Notes under the pieces: model-generated | The model's database searches: none | Told to the model about the DNA's origin: nothing | What the model saw: only the letters and a program-made list of their open reading frames with translations | Program-made: the position numbers and the translations under genes | Source of the DNA: Pseudomonadota bacterium | Lineage (GTDB): Bacteria > Pseudomonadota > Gammaproteobacteria > Acidiferrobacterales > UBA6901 | NCBI GenBank assembly: GCA_021785795.1 | Contig: JAJYEK010000004.1 | Location: forward strand, 11,599-75,598 | Direction of reading: 5' to 3' | DNA length: 64,000 bases | Shown here: positions 36,168 through 46,429 of the stretch, piece by piece | How the letters are laid out: every line of letters begins with the position of its first letter | How positions within the stretch are numbered: the first letter of the stretch is position 1

Positions 36168-37607
36168 CTACTCCTTGTGGAGCTCCCCAACGCGCACGAT
36201 CTTCATCGTATTTGTCCCCCCCGGCTTGGCAAGCGGCTCCCCGATGGTGAGAATCGTTAGGTCACCATCGCGCACCGCGCCACGACGGCGCAATTCGTCG
36301 ACCGCTTCCTGCATTACCACTGCGGGATCCTTAGAGGTGAGCATAAATCCGACCGGATAGACACCGCGGTAAAGCGTGACCTTCCGGCGCGTCTCAACAT
36401 GGGGCGTCAGAGCATAGATCGGTACCGCCGAGTTAATGCGCGACATCCAGAGCGCGGTAGAACCCGATTCGGTTAGGGCCGCAATGGCTCTGACGGTAAG
36501 ATGGTTGGCCACATACATCGTAGCCCGCGCGATGGCCTCGTCCATACGGCTGAAATGCTGATCCATGCGCTGATCCAGCACGATGGTATCTTCGTGCTTT
36601 TCTGCCTCGCGACATACACGATCCATCGCCGCGACTGCTTCCACCGGGTGTTTGCCCATCGCGGTCTCGGCCGAAAGCATCACGGCATCGGTCCCGTCTA
36701 GAACGGCATTTGCCACGTCCGACACTTCGGCACGCGTAGGAATCGCGTTCTCTATCATCGATTCCATCATCTGCGTTGCCGTAATCACAATACGATTCAT
36801 CTTGCGCGCAAGCTTGATTATCCGCTTTTGAACCGGCGGCAGAGCTGCGTCTCCGATTTCAACCCCCAGATCTCCCCGCGCTATCATGACCGCATCCGAC
36901 GCGCCGATGATTTCTTCTATAGCCTTTACGGCCTCAGCGCGTTCGATCTTGGCCACGATACCGCCGAACCCGCCCGCAGCCCGCAGCAGCTCGCGCGCTT
37001 CGTCCACATCCTTTGCTGTCCTTGGAAAGGATATCGCCACGTAGTCGGCGTGCATAGCGGCTGCGGCTTTTATGTCTTCGCGATCTTTGTCGGTGAGCGA
37101 TGGAGCCGACAGACCCCCACCCTGTCGGTTTATTCCCTTGTTGTCGGACAGCCCTCCGCCGGCCACCACACGGCAGATGACTTCGCTGCCCGACACGCGA
37201 TCAACCCAGAGCACGATACGGCCATCGTCCAGAAGCAGAGTTGACCCTCGAGATACATCATCCGGCAACGACCTGTAGGTTGTGCCGACACGCTGCCGGT
37301 CTCCCTTGTCGAGAGGATGATCGACATCGATAACAAAGTTGTCGCCCTCTACAAGATGCACCGGGCCGTCTCGGAACTTGCCTATGCGGATTTTCGGGCC
37401 CTGAAGGTCCACGAGCACGCCGACTTGCCGGTCGTGGGCCTGCGCCCGTTCGCGCGCCGCTTCCGCCCGGCGCGCATGGATTTCGGCCGTAGCATGCGAG
37501 AAATTCAGCCGGACAACATCGACACCCGCCTCAATGAGCTTATCCAGAACCTTGGGGTCGTCGGTAGCGGGACCCAGTGTGGCGACAATCTTCGTTCGTC
37601 TAAACAT
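36168..37607 (-). CDS. pyk: Pyruvate kinase
   Basis: The enzyme makes pyruvate and ATP from phosphoenolpyruvate. The 479-residue protein has RRTKIVATLGPATDDP, RLNFSHA, the active-site VAKIERAEAV and MIARGDLGVEIG, and ATQMMESMI. ATG 37607 has AAGGA 5 bases upstream and fits the family start; a TTG at 37622 is possible. In this setting it links Calvin-cycle triose to central carbon. Confidence 0.96.
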   Translation of the reverse strand: MFRRTKIVATLGPATDDPKVLDKLIEAGVDVVRLNFSHATAEIHARRAEAARERAQAHDRQVGVLVDLQGPKIRIGKFRDGPVHLVEGDNFVIDVDHPLDKGDRQRVGTTYRSLPDDVSRGSTLLLDDGRIVLWVDRVSGSEVICRVVAGGGLSDNKGINRQGGGLSAPSLTDKDREDIKAAAAMHADYVAISFPRTAKDVDEARELLRAAGGFGGIVAKIERAEAVKAIEEIIGASDAVMIARGDLGVEIGDAALPPVQKRIIKLARKMNRIVITATQMMESMIENAIPTRAEVSDVANAVLDGTDAVMLSAETAMGKHPVEAVAAMDRVCREAEKHEDTIVLDQRMDQHFSRMDEAIARATMYVANHLTVRAIAALTESGSTALWMSRINSAVPIYALTPHVETRRKVTLYRGVYPVGFMLTSKDPAVVMQEAVDELRRRGAVRDGDLTILTIGEPLAKPGGTNTMKIVRVGELHKE

Positions 37608-37689
37608 ATATTCCTTGGCCAATCCTGAAGAGGACGGCCGTCAGGTCGCTAGCGAAACGCCAGTGCATTCCGCCACCGCGCTGTGCACG

Positions 37690-38871
37690 TTATTGCTTTG
37701 CCCTTTCTTCAAGAATGGCCACTGCCGGAAGCTTTTTGCCTTCAAGAAACTCGAGAAAGGCACCACCCGCTGTCGAAATGTATGAAACCTTGTCATAGAT
37801 TCCGTACTTCTGGATCGCGGCTATCGTGTCACCGCCCCCCGCCAGCGTAAACGCCTTCGTGCTGGCAATGGCCTCGGCGATTTTTTTTGTTCCCGCGCCA
37901 AACTGATCAAACTCAAAGACACCAACGGGCCCGTTCCAGACTACTGTCCCGGCCTTCATGATAATATCTGCCAGCTCCTGCGCGCTCTTGGGGCCGATAT
38001 CGAAGATCAAATCGTCGTCTGCAACATTGCTGACGTCCTTGAGCACGGCCGGTTCGGCGGCATCGAACTTCTTGCCTACCACCACATCGACTGCAATCGG
38101 AATCCTGGCGCCGCGCCTGGACATCATTTCCATCAGGTTTCGCGCCGTCGGAATGAGATCGGCTTCTGCCAGAGACCTGCCTATAGGTTTTCCTGACGCG
38201 GCCAAAAACGTGTTTGCGATGCCGCCACCGACCACCAGCTGATCGACTTTTTGTGACAATGATTCGAGTACCGTGAGTTTGGTGGAGACCTTTGAGCCAC
38301 CGACTATCGCAACCATCGGCCGCTTGGGGTTCGCAAGCGCCTTGTCGAGCGCATCCAGCTCCTCGACCAGCAGGAGTCCGGCGCAGGCGACCGGAGCAAA
38401 CCTGGCCACCCCGTGGGTCGAACTCTCAGCCCGGTGTGCGGTGCCAAAGGCATCCATGACGAACACATCGCATAGCGCGGCATATTTCCGCGCCGTCTCG
38501 TCGACGTCCTTCTTCTCGCCCTTGTTGAAACGCACGTTCTCCAGCAGCACCAGTTCACCAGGGGCAACCTCGAACCCGCCGCCGATCCAGTCCTTGATCA
38601 GCCGCACCGGCTGTCCGAGCTTCTTCGACAGATCTTCGGCTACGGGCTTCAGGGAGTTTTCCTCGCTGAATTCGCCTTCGGTCGGACGCCCCAGATGAGA
38701 CATGACCATAACCCTGGCTCCGGCCTTGAGACAATGCTGGAACGTCGGCAGCGATGCGGTGATGCGCACATCGGATGTCACCTTGCCATCCTTTACCGGC
38801 ACATTGAGGTCCGAACGGATCAGTACGCGCTTGCTTTTAAGATCGAGATCGGAAAGCTTGATTACGGACAT
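37690..38871 (-). CDS. pgk: Phosphoglycerate kinase
   Basis: The 393-residue enzyme phosphorylates 3-phosphoglycerate in the Calvin cycle. It has [26 protein letters not shown], the GGSKVSTKL block, GPVGVFEF and the C-terminal [16 protein letters not shown] precedes ATG 38871. It lies 70 bases after gap. Confidence 0.97.
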   Translation of the reverse strand: MSVIKLSDLDLKSKRVLIRSDLNVPVKDGKVTSDVRITASLPTFQHCLKAGARVMVMSHLGRPTEGEFSEENSLKPVAEDLSKKLGQPVRLIKDWIGGGFEVAPGELVLLENVRFNKGEKKDVDETARKYAALCDVFVMDAFGTAHRAESSTHGVARFAPVACAGLLLVEELDALDKALANPKRPMVAIVGGSKVSTKLTVLESLSQKVDQLVVGGGIANTFLAASGKPIGRSLAEADLIPTARNLMEMMSRRGARIPIAVDVVVGKKFDAAEPAVLKDVSNVADDDLIFDIGPKSAQELADIIMKAGTVVWNGPVGVFEFDQFGAGTKKIAEAIASTKAFTLAGGGDTIAAIQKYGIYDKVSYISTAGGAFLEFLEGKKLPAVAILEERAKQ

Positions 38872-38941
38872 GACAAAATATCCCCTGACGTCGAAAACGG
38901 CTTGGCGCAGGCGATTGCCGCCTGCGCCGGTTGCTACCTTT

Positions 38942-39952
38942 TTACTTCGCCCCCATCAGGGCGGCTGTGGTATCCAGCATGCGGTTGCTGAAACCCCACT
39001 CATTGTCGTACCAGGAGAGCACCTTGACTAGATTGCCGATCACCTTGGTCTGGGTCGAGTCGAATGTCGACGATACCGTTGTATGGTTAAAGTCGCTCGA
39101 TACCAGCGGTTCGGTGTTGTACGCCAGGATTCCCTTCAAGTCCGTCTCGCTTGCGGTCTTGAGTATGCCGTTGACTTCGTCCTTGGTGGTATCGTGCTTT
39201 GCGATGAACGTCAGGTCGACGACCGATACGTTGGCGGTGGGTACGCGTATCGCGAAACCCGAGAGCTTTCCATCGAGGTCCGGCAAAACCTGACCCACAG
39301 CCTGGGCCGCACCGGTTTTCGTCGGAATCATGTTCAGCGCGGCGGCACGGGCGCGATACAGGTCACTGTGGTACACGTCGGTCAGGACTTGGTCATTCGT
39401 GTAGGAATGGACAGTAGTCATCAGGCCGGTGACTATCCCGAGCTTGTCGTGCAGCGGCTTGACCAGCGGCGCCAGGCAGTTGGTGGTGCAAGAGGCGTTC
39501 GAAATGACCGTCATGTCGCGGGTCAGCGTCTTGTGGTTCACGCCGAACACGATTGTGGCATCGCATTCGTTTTTGTCGGCGGGCGCGGAAATGATGACTT
39601 TCTTGGCTCCCGCGGCGATGTGCGGCTGGCATTTGCTGCGGTTGCGGAATATTCCCGTGCACTCGAGCACCACGTCGACACCCAGATCCTTCCACGGCAG
39701 CTTTGACGGATCACGTTCGGCGCATACCCGGATCTTGTCGCCATTGACGCTCATATGGTCACCTTCGACCTTCACTGTGCCGGCAAATTTCCCATGCACC
39801 GTGTCGTGACGGGTAAGGTGTGCGTTTGTTTCGGCGTTACCGAGGTCGTTGATGGCGACTACCTGTATGTCCTTGCGACCGGATTCGTATAGAGCGCGCA
39901 GCACGTTCCGGCCGATGCGGCCGTAGCCATTGATAGCGACTTTGATTGACAT
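38942..39952 (-). CDS. gap: Glyceraldehyde-3-phosphate dehydrogenase, type I
   Basis: The 336-residue enzyme reduces 1,3-bisphosphoglycerate. It has [15 protein letters not shown] at the N-terminus, the catalytic Cys in [13 protein letters not shown], and [13 protein letters not shown] near the end. ATG 39952 gives the family start [11 protein letters not shown]. It lies 42 bases after tkt. Confidence 0.97.
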   Translation of the reverse strand: MSIKVAINGYGRIGRNVLRALYESGRKDIQVVAINDLGNAETNAHLTRHDTVHGKFAGTVKVEGDHMSVNGDKIRVCAERDPSKLPWKDLGVDVVLECTGIFRNRSKCQPHIAAGAKKVIISAPADKNECDATIVFGVNHKTLTRDMTVISNASCTTNCLAPLVKPLHDKLGIVTGLMTTVHSYTNDQVLTDVYHSDLYRARAAALNMIPTKTGAAQAVGQVLPDLDGKLSGFAIRVPTANVSVVDLTFIAKHDTTKDEVNGILKTASETDLKGILAYNTEPLVSSDFNHTTVSSTFDSTQTKVIGNLVKVLSWYDNEWGFSNRMLDTTAALMGAK

Positions 39953-39994
39953 TGCCTTTAAGTCTCCCAAAAGTTGAATGAAAATCTGAAATCG

Positions 39995-42016
39995 TCAGCC
40001 CAGCGCTTCCACGGCTTTAGCTACATTCTCTCCCGTGAATCCGAAGTGCTTGAACAGGACACCGGCGGGCGCCGATTCGCCGAAGCGGTCAAGCCCCACG
40101 ACCTGACCTTCGAGCCCTACATACTTGCGCCAGCCGTCCGTGACACCAGCTTCCACTGCCAGACGGCGGGTAATGCCCTTCGGCAGCACCGATTCACGAT
40201 AGGCGGCATCCTGCGCGTCAAAGACATCCGTCGACGGCATGGACACCACACGCACGTTGCGACCCTTGGCAGCCAGCAACTTCTGCGCCTCCATTGCCAG
40301 CGCGACTTCCGATCCTGTCGCAATGATGATAGCGTCCGGACTGTCACCGGCAGCTTCACTCAAGATGTAGCCGCCGCGCCTGATGTTGGCAATCTGCTGC
40401 ACATCGCGCTTCTGGTGCGGCAAATTCTGGCGGGAGAATATCAGCGAACTCGGTCCGGACGATCGCTCGATCGCGTATTTCCAGGCGACTGCCGATTCCA
40501 CAGCGTCGCAGGGGCGCCACACCGACATGTTAGGCATCAACCGCAGGGTGGCGGTCTGTTCTACCGCCTGATGAGTCGGCCCGTCTTCGCCGAGTCCGAT
40601 CGAATCGTGGGTGTAGACAAACACTACCCGCTGCTTCATGAGCGCTGCCATGCGCAGCGCGTTGCGCGCGTATTCCGAAAACATCAGGAACGTGCCGCCA
40701 TACGGAATGAAGCCGCCATGCAGAGCGATGCCGTTCATGATTGCGGACATGCCGAACTCGCGCACACCGAAATGGATGTAATTCCCCGTGGAATTAGCCC
40801 GCGTGACGCTCTTGGAGCCCTTCCACATGGTGAGGTTCGATCCCGCCAGATCCGCGGATCCGCCCAGGAGTTCGGGCAGGACGGGCGCAAAACCGTTTAT
40901 GGTGTTCTGCGACGCTTTGCGCGAAGCGATGGTTTCGGCCTTGGCATCCACGGCTTTGATGAATTCGTCCGACTTCACCGCCCAGTTCTTGGGAAGTTCG
41001 CTTTTCATGCGACGCTCGAACTCGGCGGCTAATTCTGGGTAGGCCTTCCTGTAGTCGGCGAACTTCCTGGTCCATGCATCTTCCGACGACTTCCCTTTGG
41101 AGCGCGCGTCCCAGCCGGCATAGATTCCTTCAGGAATCACGAAGGGATCATACTTCCAGCCGAGATTCTCGCGCGTCGCGGCTACTTCCGCCTCGCCCAG
41201 GGCCGCACCGTGCACATCGTGACTGCCACAAAGATTGGGCGCACCATAGCCGATCACCGTCTTACAACAGATGAGCGACGGCTTGTCGCCGACCGTGCGC
41301 GCCTCGACGATCGCCTTCTTAACCGCCTCGGAGTTGTGGCCATCGACCTCGCGCATCACGTGCCACCCATAGGCCTCGAAGCGCTTTGGCGTGTCATCCG
41401 TGAACCAGCCTTCCACGTGGCCGTCGATGGATATGCCGTTGTCGTCGTAGAAGGCGATGAGCTTTCCCAGTCCGAGCGTGCCGGCGAGCGAACACGCCTC
41501 ATGCGAAATGCCCTCCATCAGGCAGCCGTCGCCGAGGAACACATAGGTGCAGTGATCGACGATATTATGGCCTTCCCGGTTGAACTCGACCGCAAGCAGC
41601 TTCTCCGCGAGCGCCATGCCCACGGCGTTGGTGATTCCCTGCCCGAGGGGGCCTGTGGTGGTTTCTACGCCTGGTGCATAGCCGTATTCCGGATGCCCGG
41701 GCGTCTTGGAATGGAGCTGCCGGAAGTTCTTGATCTCTCCCATGGGAAGATCGTACCCGCTGAGATGCAGGAGGCTGTATAGCAGCATTGATCCGTGACC
41801 GTTGGAAAGTACGAACCGGTCTCGATCTACCCACTTCGGGTTGGCGGGATTGTGCTTGAGAAAGTCATTCCACAATACTTCCGCGATGTCAGCCATGCCC
41901 ATCGGGGCGCCCGGGTGACCGGAATTCGCCTTTTGCACCGCATCCATGGATAGGGCGCGAATCGCGTTAGCCAGCTCGCGGCGGCTGGGTATTGCCTGTT
42001 GGGGTTTCGCTGACAT
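39995..42016 (-). CDS. tkt: Transketolase
   Basis: The thiamine-diphosphate enzyme moves two-carbon units in the Calvin and pentose phosphate cycles. The 673-residue protein has [16 protein letters not shown], the TPP site [18 protein letters not shown], and [18 protein letters not shown] 42016 has GAGGATG upstream. It heads the tkt-gap-pgk-pyk run; a structured leader lies about 160 bases upstream. Confidence 0.97.
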   Translation of the reverse strand: MSAKPQQAIPSRRELANAIRALSMDAVQKANSGHPGAPMGMADIAEVLWNDFLKHNPANPKWVDRDRFVLSNGHGSMLLYSLLHLSGYDLPMGEIKNFRQLHSKTPGHPEYGYAPGVETTTGPLGQGITNAVGMALAEKLLAVEFNREGHNIVDHCTYVFLGDGCLMEGISHEACSLAGTLGLGKLIAFYDDNGISIDGHVEGWFTDDTPKRFEAYGWHVMREVDGHNSEAVKKAIVEARTVGDKPSLICCKTVIGYGAPNLCGSHDVHGAALGEAEVAATRENLGWKYDPFVIPEGIYAGWDARSKGKSSEDAWTRKFADYRKAYPELAAEFERRMKSELPKNWAVKSDEFIKAVDAKAETIASRKASQNTINGFAPVLPELLGGSADLAGSNLTMWKGSKSVTRANSTGNYIHFGVREFGMSAIMNGIALHGGFIPYGGTFLMFSEYARNALRMAALMKQRVVFVYTHDSIGLGEDGPTHQAVEQTATLRLMPNMSVWRPCDAVESAVAWKYAIERSSGPSSLIFSRQNLPHQKRDVQQIANIRRGGYILSEAAGDSPDAIIIATGSEVALAMEAQKLLAAKGRNVRVVSMPSTDVFDAQDAAYRESVLPKGITRRLAVEAGVTDGWRKYVGLEGQVVGLDRFGESAPAGVLFKHFGFTGENVAKAVEALG

Positions 42017-42174
42017 AGGCTCATCCTCTTCAAAAATGAATTTTGCAATCTCAGCCGGTTGCTGGCGACCGACATGCGCTGGCGCCACTGGCCTTCTCCG
42101 GGACAGCAGAACTGGAAGGCTTCACTTCTGCCCAACCACGGGAGATGGCCGTCACCCCGAGATAAACCGTAGTA

Positions 42175-42245
42175 ACAAAAAATCCCCTTGGCGCTGGAAC
42201 TTGGCTACACCAGCCCTGGCTCATGCCCGCCAAAGGGATTGTTAT
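42175..42245 (-). ncRNA. Structured element with terminator-like T-run upstream of tkt
   Basis: On the minus strand AATCCCTTTGGCG (42240-42228) pairs with CGCCAAGGGGATT (42193-42181). Inside lie GGC-ATGA-GCC and GCTGG-N12-CCAGC, giving a three-way junction. TTTTTTG follows. It may terminate the transcript of the upstream phosphatase operon, or act as an attenuator in the tkt leader. It matches no riboswitch class I know. Confidence 0.55.
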
Positions 42246-42369
42246 TCTTGATACTGCCTCTAAATGTTGCCGCAGGAAAATCCTCGGCCGCCCGATGCCG
42301 AGTTTCGGGTCAAAAATCGGCCCGGTATTCTCCCTCAGTGGTTGGGTTTGGGCAATAGCCGGCCCGCAA

Positions 42370-42412
42370 GTGAATTTATGCGGGTATTAAATTTATTGTT
42401 AGATCTCGAGGT
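42370..42412. promoter_or_regulatory. AT-rich island upstream of tkt
   Basis: The 42017-42468 spacer is without a gene. This stretch in it is markedly AT-rich and contains TAATAC and TAACAATAAATT on the minus strand. It could be the tkt promoter, in which case the structured element would lie in the tkt leader. No clear -35/-10 pair is claimed. Confidence 0.3.
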
Positions 42413-42468
42413 TGGATTGCCGGTTTCGAGCACAGGAACGGCAGCTCCCGTGATAAGGAAACAAGCGC

Positions 42469-43266
42469 CTAGCTAAACTGCGCCAGCCATTCCGACCACA
42501 CCTGGAACGACGCGGCATCCGGTGCGGCTACCACGGAGCGGGGCGCCGGGGTTCGGGCAAGAACCGGCTCTCCTTCGAGAGTCGCGGCATAACCGCCCGC
42601 CTCGGCCAGAACCAGACTTCCCGCCGCATAATCCCACAGCTTCTGACCGCCATGCAGATAGAGGTGGAACCGTCGCCGTGCAAGCCAACACCACTCCAGG
42701 GCGCTCGATCCGAAATTGCGCTGCGATCCATACGGAGGACGCGATCCAAGCCTTGCTGCGAGACGCCCTTCCAGACGCTTGAAATCGACCACAGCGATGG
42801 AGCGGCCCATGGCCGGCAACGGCGAAGTCGGGGCACAAAGAGGAGATCCATTGGCCCAGGCACCAGCGCCGCGCATGGCACTGAAACATTCGTCGCGTAC
42901 CGGGTCATACACGACGGCCAGGAGTGATTCACCCCCTACCAGTAGCGCCAGCGACACGCAAAAGAACGGCAATCCGCTCGCATAGTTGCTGGTCCCATCC
43001 AGCGGGTCCAGACACCAGAGCGGCTTCCCCGCCCCCGCCAACAGCCGCTCGTGTTCATCGCTGGTCATCTCTTCGCCAAAGAATTCAATATCCGGCCAGT
43101 GCCGGACGAGCGTTTCCTGCAAGCGCTCCTGCATCACCAGGTCGGCTTCCGTTACCGTGCTTCCATCATGCTTAATCCGTCCTGATACGCCCGCAAAACG
43201 CGGCAGAAGCTCCGAGCGGGCAATCTTGCGTACCAGACGCCGGACAAGATCCAGATCTGGTTCCAC
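42469..43266 (-). CDS. Inositol-monophosphatase-family phosphatase (HisN/SuhB/CysQ-like)
   Basis: The 265-residue Mg-dependent sugar-phosphatase-family protein has the metal-binding FFGEEMT, LDPLDGTSNY and WDYAAGSLVLAEAGG. The substrate may be inositol phosphate, histidinol phosphate or PAP; the sequence alone does not decide. GTG 43266, 10 bases after the preceding stop, gives a normal family length; the binding site is weak. It ends a three-gene run with the unknown gene and the thioredoxin-fold gene. Confidence 0.82.
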   Translation of the reverse strand: MEPDLDLVRRLVRKIARSELLPRFAGVSGRIKHDGSTVTEADLVMQERLQETLVRHWPDIEFFGEEMTSDEHERLLAGAGKPLWCLDPLDGTSNYASGLPFFCVSLALLVGGESLLAVVYDPVRDECFSAMRGAGAWANGSPLCAPTSPLPAMGRSIAVVDFKRLEGRLAARLGSRPPYGSQRNFGSSALEWCWLARRRFHLYLHGGQKLWDYAAGSLVLAEAGGYAATLEGEPVLARTPAPRSVVAAPDAASFQVWSEWLAQFS

Positions 43267-43276
43267 GCGGCACAAG

Positions 43277-43684
43277 TCAGCGGGACAGCTTGACGACACG
43301 GCCGCCGGACGCCGGCGCGACGACGTGCCGGAGCTCAAGCCCCGTCAAAGCACGCGGGAACTCCCCCTGCAATCGAGCCATCGTCCGCTCCGCCCCCGAA
43401 GCATAGTAGACCGCCTCGTAAGCCACCGGATCAGTCAGCGCATCGCGCGCCTGCGGCTGGAAGTTCTGCCATGCGAGCTCTATTGAGCGGTCCCCGGCAC
43501 CGTCCACAAAAATAACCTCGTCCCGGTCCACGACTGCTAGATATTGCATGCTGCGGATCGGAACAAATATGCAGCCGCTGGTCGCGCACCGCAAGAGCCG
43601 TCGCATCAGGTTATAGGCGACCCCAGGCAGCCGATGCGGCAGGCGCGCCAGTTCCTGCGGCCGGTAGAATACCTCTTGGGCCAT
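43277..43684 (-). CDS. Conserved-looking protein of unknown function
   Basis: The 135-residue protein begins MAQEVFYRPQELARLPHRLP and contains CATSGCIFVPIRSMQYLAV and IELAWQNFQPQARDALTDP. No membrane helix or known motif is seen. Tight spacing (9 bases after the thioredoxin-fold gene, 10 before the phosphatase) argues for an operon. Codon use is like the neighbours. Confidence 0.75.
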   Translation of the reverse strand: MAQEVFYRPQELARLPHRLPGVAYNLMRRLLRCATSGCIFVPIRSMQYLAVVDRDEVIFVDGAGDRSIELAWQNFQPQARDALTDPVAYEAVYYASGAERTMARLQGEFPRALTGLELRHVVAPASGGRVVKLSR

Positions 43685-43693
43685 GGCAATGGA

Positions 43694-44254
43694 TCAGGCC
43701 GGTTCCTTGATCCATTTTATGGAACAGCCAATGCTCGGAATCTGGTCCATAGGACCCAGGCCGGTCCGGGCTATCTGCCGCATCGCCTCGAATAGGTCTC
43801 GGTGCGCTCCTGGCACGGCATCCTTTCGGGACTCGTCCAGCCGGCCCCGGTACTGAAGCTTCAGGTCCTTGTTGTACCCAAAGAAATCCGGCGTGCAGAC
43901 CGCGCCATACGCTTTTGCCACGTCTTGGGTTTCGTCGTACACATAGGGAAAGGGAAACGCGAATTCGCGCGCGACCCGCTGCATGTTCTCGAACGAATCC
44001 TCCGGGTAGTCGGTGGGATCATTCGACATGATCGCAATGCTGTTGATCCCGAATTCCTGGAGTTCTCGGGCATCGCGGACGATTCGCTCGCGCACCGCTT
44101 TCACGTACGGGCAGTGATTGCAGATAAACAATACGAGCAGGCCGTTTTCGCCACGGCTCGTCGCTAGGGTCCAGATCTTGCCGTCGACTCCGCGCAAGGC
44201 GAAGTCCGGCGCTGGCTGGCCGAAATCGCACACGGGTGTTTCAGTACGCACCAT
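43694..44254 (-). CDS. Thioredoxin-fold AhpC/TSA-like protein
   Basis: The 186-residue cytoplasmic protein has a redoxin fold: FGQPAPDFALRGVDGKIW, the active region LFICNHCPYVKAVRERI and FAFPFPYVYDETQDVAKAY. Cys-Asn-His-Cys replaces the usual peroxidatic PxxxTxxC, so it is more likely a thiol oxidoreductase than a peroxiredoxin. AGGAGGTGG lies 5 bases before ATG 44254 and is the best site in this block. Confidence 0.85.
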   Translation of the reverse strand: MVRTETPVCDFGQPAPDFALRGVDGKIWTLATSRGENGLLVLFICNHCPYVKAVRERIVRDARELQEFGINSIAIMSNDPTDYPEDSFENMQRVAREFAFPFPYVYDETQDVAKAYGAVCTPDFFGYNKDLKLQYRGRLDESRKDAVPGAHRDLFEAMRQIARTGLGPMDQIPSIGCSIKWIKEPA

Positions 44255-44561
44255 GGTAGCCACCTCCTGACTATGCGTGCCCGCAACCTGCGGTTCGGAC
44301 ACCATCTCAACAGACACGCAACCTGAACGCAACGGGTGCCGGCGGCAACTCCGGACCGGGCGCATGCCGGGCTCCGCCGCGTAACGACCCTCCCGCAGCA
44401 ACGAAACCGGTCCATAGCATCGGGTCCGGCGACAGGGCCAGCACGAAAACAACCACATTCTAAAAGGGAAAAGTCCACATCCCGAAACGGCACGGCTGAC
44501 TGCCAGCGCAATGTCCCTTTCCGGCTTGTGCCTGATCTTGCAGATCTTGTATCTTGAGTCG
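44255..44561. other. Divergent intergenic region
   Basis: About 300 bases between the thioredoxin-fold gene and bioA. It should hold both promoters, but I cannot name convincing boxes. A BirA/BioR operator was not evident. Confidence 0.3.
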
Positions 44562-45911
44562 ATGAAAAACGCCTCTCTGATCAAGCGCGATCTCGCAGTG
44601 CTCTGGCATCCCTGCACCCAGATGAAAGATCATGAGGACCTTCCTCCGATTCCGATCAGGGCGGGCGACGGGATTTGGCTGGAGGATTTCGACGGCCGGC
44701 GTTATATCGACGCCATCAGCTCCTGGTGGGTCAACCTGTTCGGTCACGCCAATCCGCGCATAAACACGGCGATATCCCTGCAACTTGCTTCACTGGAACA
44801 CGCCATTCTCGCCGGATTTACCCACCGTCCGATCGTGGAACTCTCCGAGCGTCTGGTGGCGATTGCGCCGACCGGGCTCGGACATTGCTTCTATGCCGAC
44901 AGCGGCTCCGCTGCCGTCGAAATAGCCCTGAAAATGAGTTTTCACTACTGGCGCAACATTGGTTGCGCGCAGCGCACCCGCTTCATCAGCCTGCGCAACG
45001 GCTACCATGGCGAAACCCTGGGAGCCCTATCGGTCGGGGACGTGGCGCTTTATCGCAAGACGTACGAACCGCTGCTTCAGCAACATATCACGGTACCCTC
45101 GCCTGACTGCTACCTGCGAGACACCGGCGAGACCTGCGCTGACTATTCCCGGCGCATGTTTGAGCCCATGCGCCAAGCACTGGAGCAGCATGCAGACGAG
45201 GTCTGTGCGGTCATCGTCGAACCGCTGGTCCAATGTGCCGGCGGAATGCGCATGTACGATCCGATCTACCTGCATCTGTTGCGGCAGGCCTGCGACGAGC
45301 ACGAAATCCACCTCATTGCTGACGAGATCGCCGTCGGATTTGGACGCACCGGAACGATGTTCGCCTGTGAACAGGCCGGCATACGCCCGGACATCCTCTG
45401 TGCCGGAAAGGGGCTGACGGGGGGCTATCTGCCATTGTCGGTATGTCTGGCTACCGATGACATCTATGCGGCATTCTACGACGATTACACCTCGCAGCGG
45501 GCGTTTCTTCATTCACACAGCTACACCGGCAATCCGCTCGCATGCGCGGCTGCGCTCGCCACGCTTGACATATTCCAGGACGACGATGTGCTGAACCGCA
45601 ATCGTGCGCTGGCCGAACATATGGCGCGGGCCGTCGCGCCGCTCGCCGACCATCCGCATGTGGGCGAAGTACGTCAGACCGGAATGATCGCCGCGATCGA
45701 GCTGGCGAAGAACCCGCGAACGCAAGAACCTTATCCGTGGCAGGAGCGGCGCGGCCGGCTGGCGTACCGCCAAGCGCTGGAGCGAGGCGCGATTCTTCGC
45801 CCCTTGGGGGACGTCATTTACTTCATGCCGCCGTACGTGATCAGACCGGAAGAAATAGACCACCTCGCCGCCATTGCCATGGAGGCAATCTCGTTCGCTA
45901 CGAGGAACTGA
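44562..45911 (+). CDS. bioA: Adenosylmethionine-8-amino-7-oxononanoate aminotransferase
   Basis: BioA converts KAPA to DAPA in biotin synthesis with S-adenosylmethionine as amino donor. The 449-residue PLP enzyme has LWHPCTQMKDHE, ISSWWVNLFGHANPRIN, YADSGSAAVEIALKM, LIADEIAVGFGRTG and the PLP lysine in ILCAGKGLTGGYLPLS. ATG 44562 matches family starts, though its binding site is weak. No other bio gene is near. It converges on the chp operon end. Confidence 0.95.
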   Translation: MKNASLIKRDLAVLWHPCTQMKDHEDLPPIPIRAGDGIWLEDFDGRRYIDAISSWWVNLFGHANPRINTAISLQLASLEHAILAGFTHRPIVELSERLVAIAPTGLGHCFYADSGSAAVEIALKMSFHYWRNIGCAQRTRFISLRNGYHGETLGALSVGDVALYRKTYEPLLQQHITVPSPDCYLRDTGETCADYSRRMFEPMRQALEQHADEVCAVIVEPLVQCAGGMRMYDPIYLHLLRQACDEHEIHLIADEIAVGFGRTGTMFACEQAGIRPDILCAGKGLTGGYLPLSVCLATDDIYAAFYDDYTSQRAFLHSHSYTGNPLACAAALATLDIFQDDDVLNRNRALAEHMARAVAPLADHPHVGEVRQTGMIAAIELAKNPRTQEPYPWQERRGRLAYRQALERGAILRPLGDVIYFMPPYVIRPEEIDHLAAIAMEAISFATRN

Positions 45912-45940
45912 ACCCCCACGTACCGGACAGCCCCGCAGGG

Positions 45941-46429
45941 TCAGGAGTAGAGCGCCACCGAAAGCGCACTCATGTCTGGGATGGAAAGCACCGACTGGCC
46001 GAGCCGCACGGTCATCGCGATGATGGAGTTGTCCGGGCCATCCGCGGTGCCGGTGAGCACGGCTCCATCGACTACGCGCGACTGCGGTTCGGAGCAGGCG
46101 GCCACGCCGAAGAATTCCCAGGGGTTGCGGCCCGGTAACGGATAGAACACGACGACCTTACCTGTTCCACGTTGCCGCCGCCCCGCCACTGGGTCCGGCA
46201 CCCCATCAGTTGCCGCCCCGGCTCCCCCCATCAGCGCCTCTAGCGAGATTACCTGGACCGGCCTTGAACGCCATGCCATGACGCCCAGGACCCACTGCGG
46301 ACTGAGAGGTAGCTCCGCAAGCGCGCGATTCGGCACCACCTCGGCGATACAGGCGCTCGGAACAAGCAGCGACCCGGTTCGCGTCGGGATCTCCAGGGCA
46401 TGCAGCGCACCCAGGTTCACACTCTTCAT
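45941..46429 (-). CDS. CheW-like protein, distal Chp operon gene
   Basis: The 162-residue protein resembles CheW-type adaptors (ChpC-like): LEIPTRTGSLLVPSACIAEV, VLGVMAWRSRPVQVISLEAL and a C-terminal core ending VRLGQSVLSIPDMSAL. It would couple receptor to kinase in twitching control. Its ATG overlaps the preceding stop as ATGA (46426-46429), so the two genes are coupled. It converges on bioA with 29 bases between stops. Confidence 0.75.
   Translation of the reverse strand: MKSVNLGALHALEIPTRTGSLLVPSACIAEVVPNRALAELPLSPQWVLGVMAWRSRPVQVISLEALMGGAGAATDGVPDPVAGRRQRGTGKVVVFYPLPGRNPWEFFGVAACSEPQSRVVDGAVLTGTADGPDNSIIAMTVRLGQSVLSIPDMSALSVALYS

Noticed and set aside
42175..42245. TPP riboswitch before tkt
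   Set aside because: Transketolase uses thiamine diphosphate, so I looked for the CUGAGA and ACCUGA cores; neither is present.
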